Below, one piece after another: positions 6,767 through 7,355 of a stretch of DNA of 7,355 nucleotides. Source of the DNA: Dictyoglomaceae bacterium (GTDB lineage: Bacteria; Dictyoglomota; Dictyoglomia; Dictyoglomales; Dictyoglomaceae); the NCBI GenBank assembly GCA_026417425.1, contig JAOADF010000138.1, positions 1 to 7,355 of the forward strand, read 5' to 3'. Position numbers and translations under genes: made by a program. The number at the start of each line of letters is the position of its first letter. Position 1 is the stretch's first letter. The notes beneath the pieces are model-generated. The model did no database searches and was not told the origin of the DNA. It was given only the letters and a program-made list of their open reading frames with translations.

Positions 6767-6797
6767 TAGAAAAACTTCTTTACAATTAGAAAAACTT
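6767..6797 (+). repeat. Two 11-bp direct repeats, TAGAAAAACTT, 20 bp apart
   Basis: Identical copies lie at 6767-6777 and 6787-6797. The 20-base period is about two helical turns, which would put both on the same face of the DNA. The second copy falls between the boxes of the candidate promoter for the LacI-family gene. A third copy of the 10-base core AGAAAAACTT occurs at 5755-5764, overlapping the first bases of the GT2 promoter's -35 box. They may be regulator sites or chance in A-rich DNA. Confidence 0.4.
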
Positions 6798-6807
6798 GTT
6801 TTTTAAT
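6779..6807 (+). promoter_or_regulatory. Candidate promoter of the LacI-family gene
   Basis: TTTACA (6779-6784), 17 bases, TTTAAT (6802-6807). A perfect TATAAT also occurs at 6828-6833 but has no good -35 box at normal distance. Either could start transcription, leaving a leader of roughly 25-50 bases before the ATG at 6864. No operator palindrome typical of LacI-family proteins was found. Confidence 0.35.
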
Positions 6808-6863
6808 AAAAGTATTACAAAATAATTTATAATTATCAAGAAAATAGGAGGCGAGAATAGGAA

Positions 6864-7355
6864 ATGAAGAAAGTTATAAAACCACCAACAATGAAAGATG
6901 TAGCGAAATTAGCAGGAGTATCAGTAAGCACTGTATCCCATGTGATAAACAAAACAAGACATGTGGAAGAGGAAACTAAAAAGAAGGTTCTCTCCGCCAT
7001 AAAGGAATTGGGCTATAGACCTAACATCGTCGCAAGAAGTTTAAGAAAGAAGACTACTCATACTGTAGGATTAATCGTTTCTAATATCACAAACCTCTTC
7101 TATCCTGAGGTGGTTAGAGGCATTGAGGATACTTTGCTAAGTTATAAGTATAACCTTATCCTTTGTAATTCCGATGAGAATATTAATAAGGAAAGAGAAT
7201 ATATAGAAGTTTTGTATAGCAAGCAGGTGGATGGAATAATTATTACTCCAAGTAAAAGTACTGAAACAAGAAAAAATTTAGAAATTTTCATATCTCAAAA
7301 TATTCCTGTGGTCCTTGTGGATAGAAGAATAAAGGGAATAGATACCGATGTAGTC
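6864..7355 (+). CDS. LacI-family transcriptional regulator, 5' part (cut by window end)
   Basis: The frame stays open from the ATG at 6864 to the last base, 164 codons, about half of a normal LacI-family protein. The N-terminus has the helix-turn-helix MKDVAKLAGVSVSTVSHVIN (10-29), the segment KVLSAIKELGYRPN (41-54), and the hinge helix near 55-62 (IVARSLRK). The sugar-binding domain then begins with TVGLIVSNITNLFYPEVVRGIE (67-88). The downstream ATG at codon 10 also gives the classic MKDVA start, but it has no ribosome site, while AGGAGG (6846-6851) serves the upstream one, 12 bases away. Such proteins usually repress carbohydrate uptake and breakdown genes; the effector and targets are outside the window. 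Confidence 0.93.
   Translation, partial: MKKVIKPPTMKDVAKLAGVSVSTVSHVINKTRHVEEETKKKVLSAIKELGYRPNIVARSLRKKTTHTVGLIVSNITNLFYPEVVRGIEDTLLSYKYNLILCNSDENINKEREYIEVLYSKQVDGIIITPSKSTETRKNLEIFISQNIPVVLVDRRIKGIDTDVV

Larger units (their letters stand above)
6650..6840 (-). pseudogene. Possible decayed 3' end of an unknown gene
   Basis: On the - strand one frame is open from 6873 to a TAA at 6709-6711 and ends in YLKRFFK. A second frame, shifted by one base, continues directly with MFVKGVVAMCIIVAEKNYK and stops at 6650-6652, one base past the GT2 stop codon. The VKGVVAMCIIVAEK stretch looks like real protein and recalls the C-terminus of some SAM-dependent methyltransferases, but that is memory only. 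The upstream part runs into the regulator's ribosome site, so an intact gene is impossible. AT-rich DNA can give such open frames by chance, so confidence is low. Confidence 0.25.

Noticed and set aside
6891..6893. Alternative ATG start of the LacI-family gene at codon 10.
   Set aside because: It would give the classic MKDVA opening but has no ribosome site, whereas AGGAGG serves the ATG at 6864.
1..7355. CRISPR arrays, insertion sequences, integrase genes, riboswitches or a replication origin.
   Set aside because: No spaced repeat array, transposase or recombinase motif, long terminal inverted repeats, conserved riboswitch core or cluster of DnaA boxes could be seen on either strand.

Overview
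The window comes from a low-GC bacterium, probably a thermophile. The proteins are rich in Lys, Glu and Ile, arginine is mostly AGA and isoleucine often ATA. Shine-Dalgarno sites are strong (AAGGAGG type) and the groESL operon carries a CIRCE operator. The mix of a HrcA/CIRCE groESL operon, GT4 glycolipid enzymes and a LacI-family regulator fits Dictyoglomus or a thermophilic Firmicute. That placement is from general impression, not from a search.

Left end (1-264, + strand): a near-consensus promoter drives a two-tRNA unit, tRNA-Gln(CTG) then tRNA-Glu(CTC), both with encoded CCA. A perfect 10-bp GC-rich hairpin with A-runs on one side and T-runs on the other closes this unit and also the chaperonin operon arriving from the other strand.

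Chaperonin operon (270-2291, - strand): promoter, CIRCE operator, groES, groEL. Both proteins look intact, and GroEL keeps the ATPase aspartates at E. coli-like positions. Its C-terminus is a short charged, proline-rich tail instead of the usual GGM repeat.

Glycosyltransferase operon (2355-5721, - strand): three overlapping GT4 genes. The first two in transcription order (4531-5667 and 3509-4543) are paralogues that resemble the LafB/CpoA/BgsA type, which adds the second sugar to glycosyl-diacylglycerol. The third (2355-3512) resembles the LafA/BgsB/alMGS type, which adds the first sugar to diacylglycerol. Together they look like a membrane glycoglycerolipid pathway with a duplicated elongation enzyme. 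No convincing terminator separates this operon from groESL.

Right part (5763-7355, + strand): a divergent promoter region leads to a very AT-rich GT2 glycosyltransferase. Next is a 215-bp gap holding a weak hairpin, a pair of 11-bp direct repeats and a possible decayed gene end on the opposite strand. The last gene is the 5' part of a LacI-family repressor, cut by the window edge. No mobile element, CRISPR array or replication origin was seen. The least ordinary parts are the three-enzyme glycolipid cassette, the divergent promoter region with its 18-bp palindrome, and the possible gene remnant.
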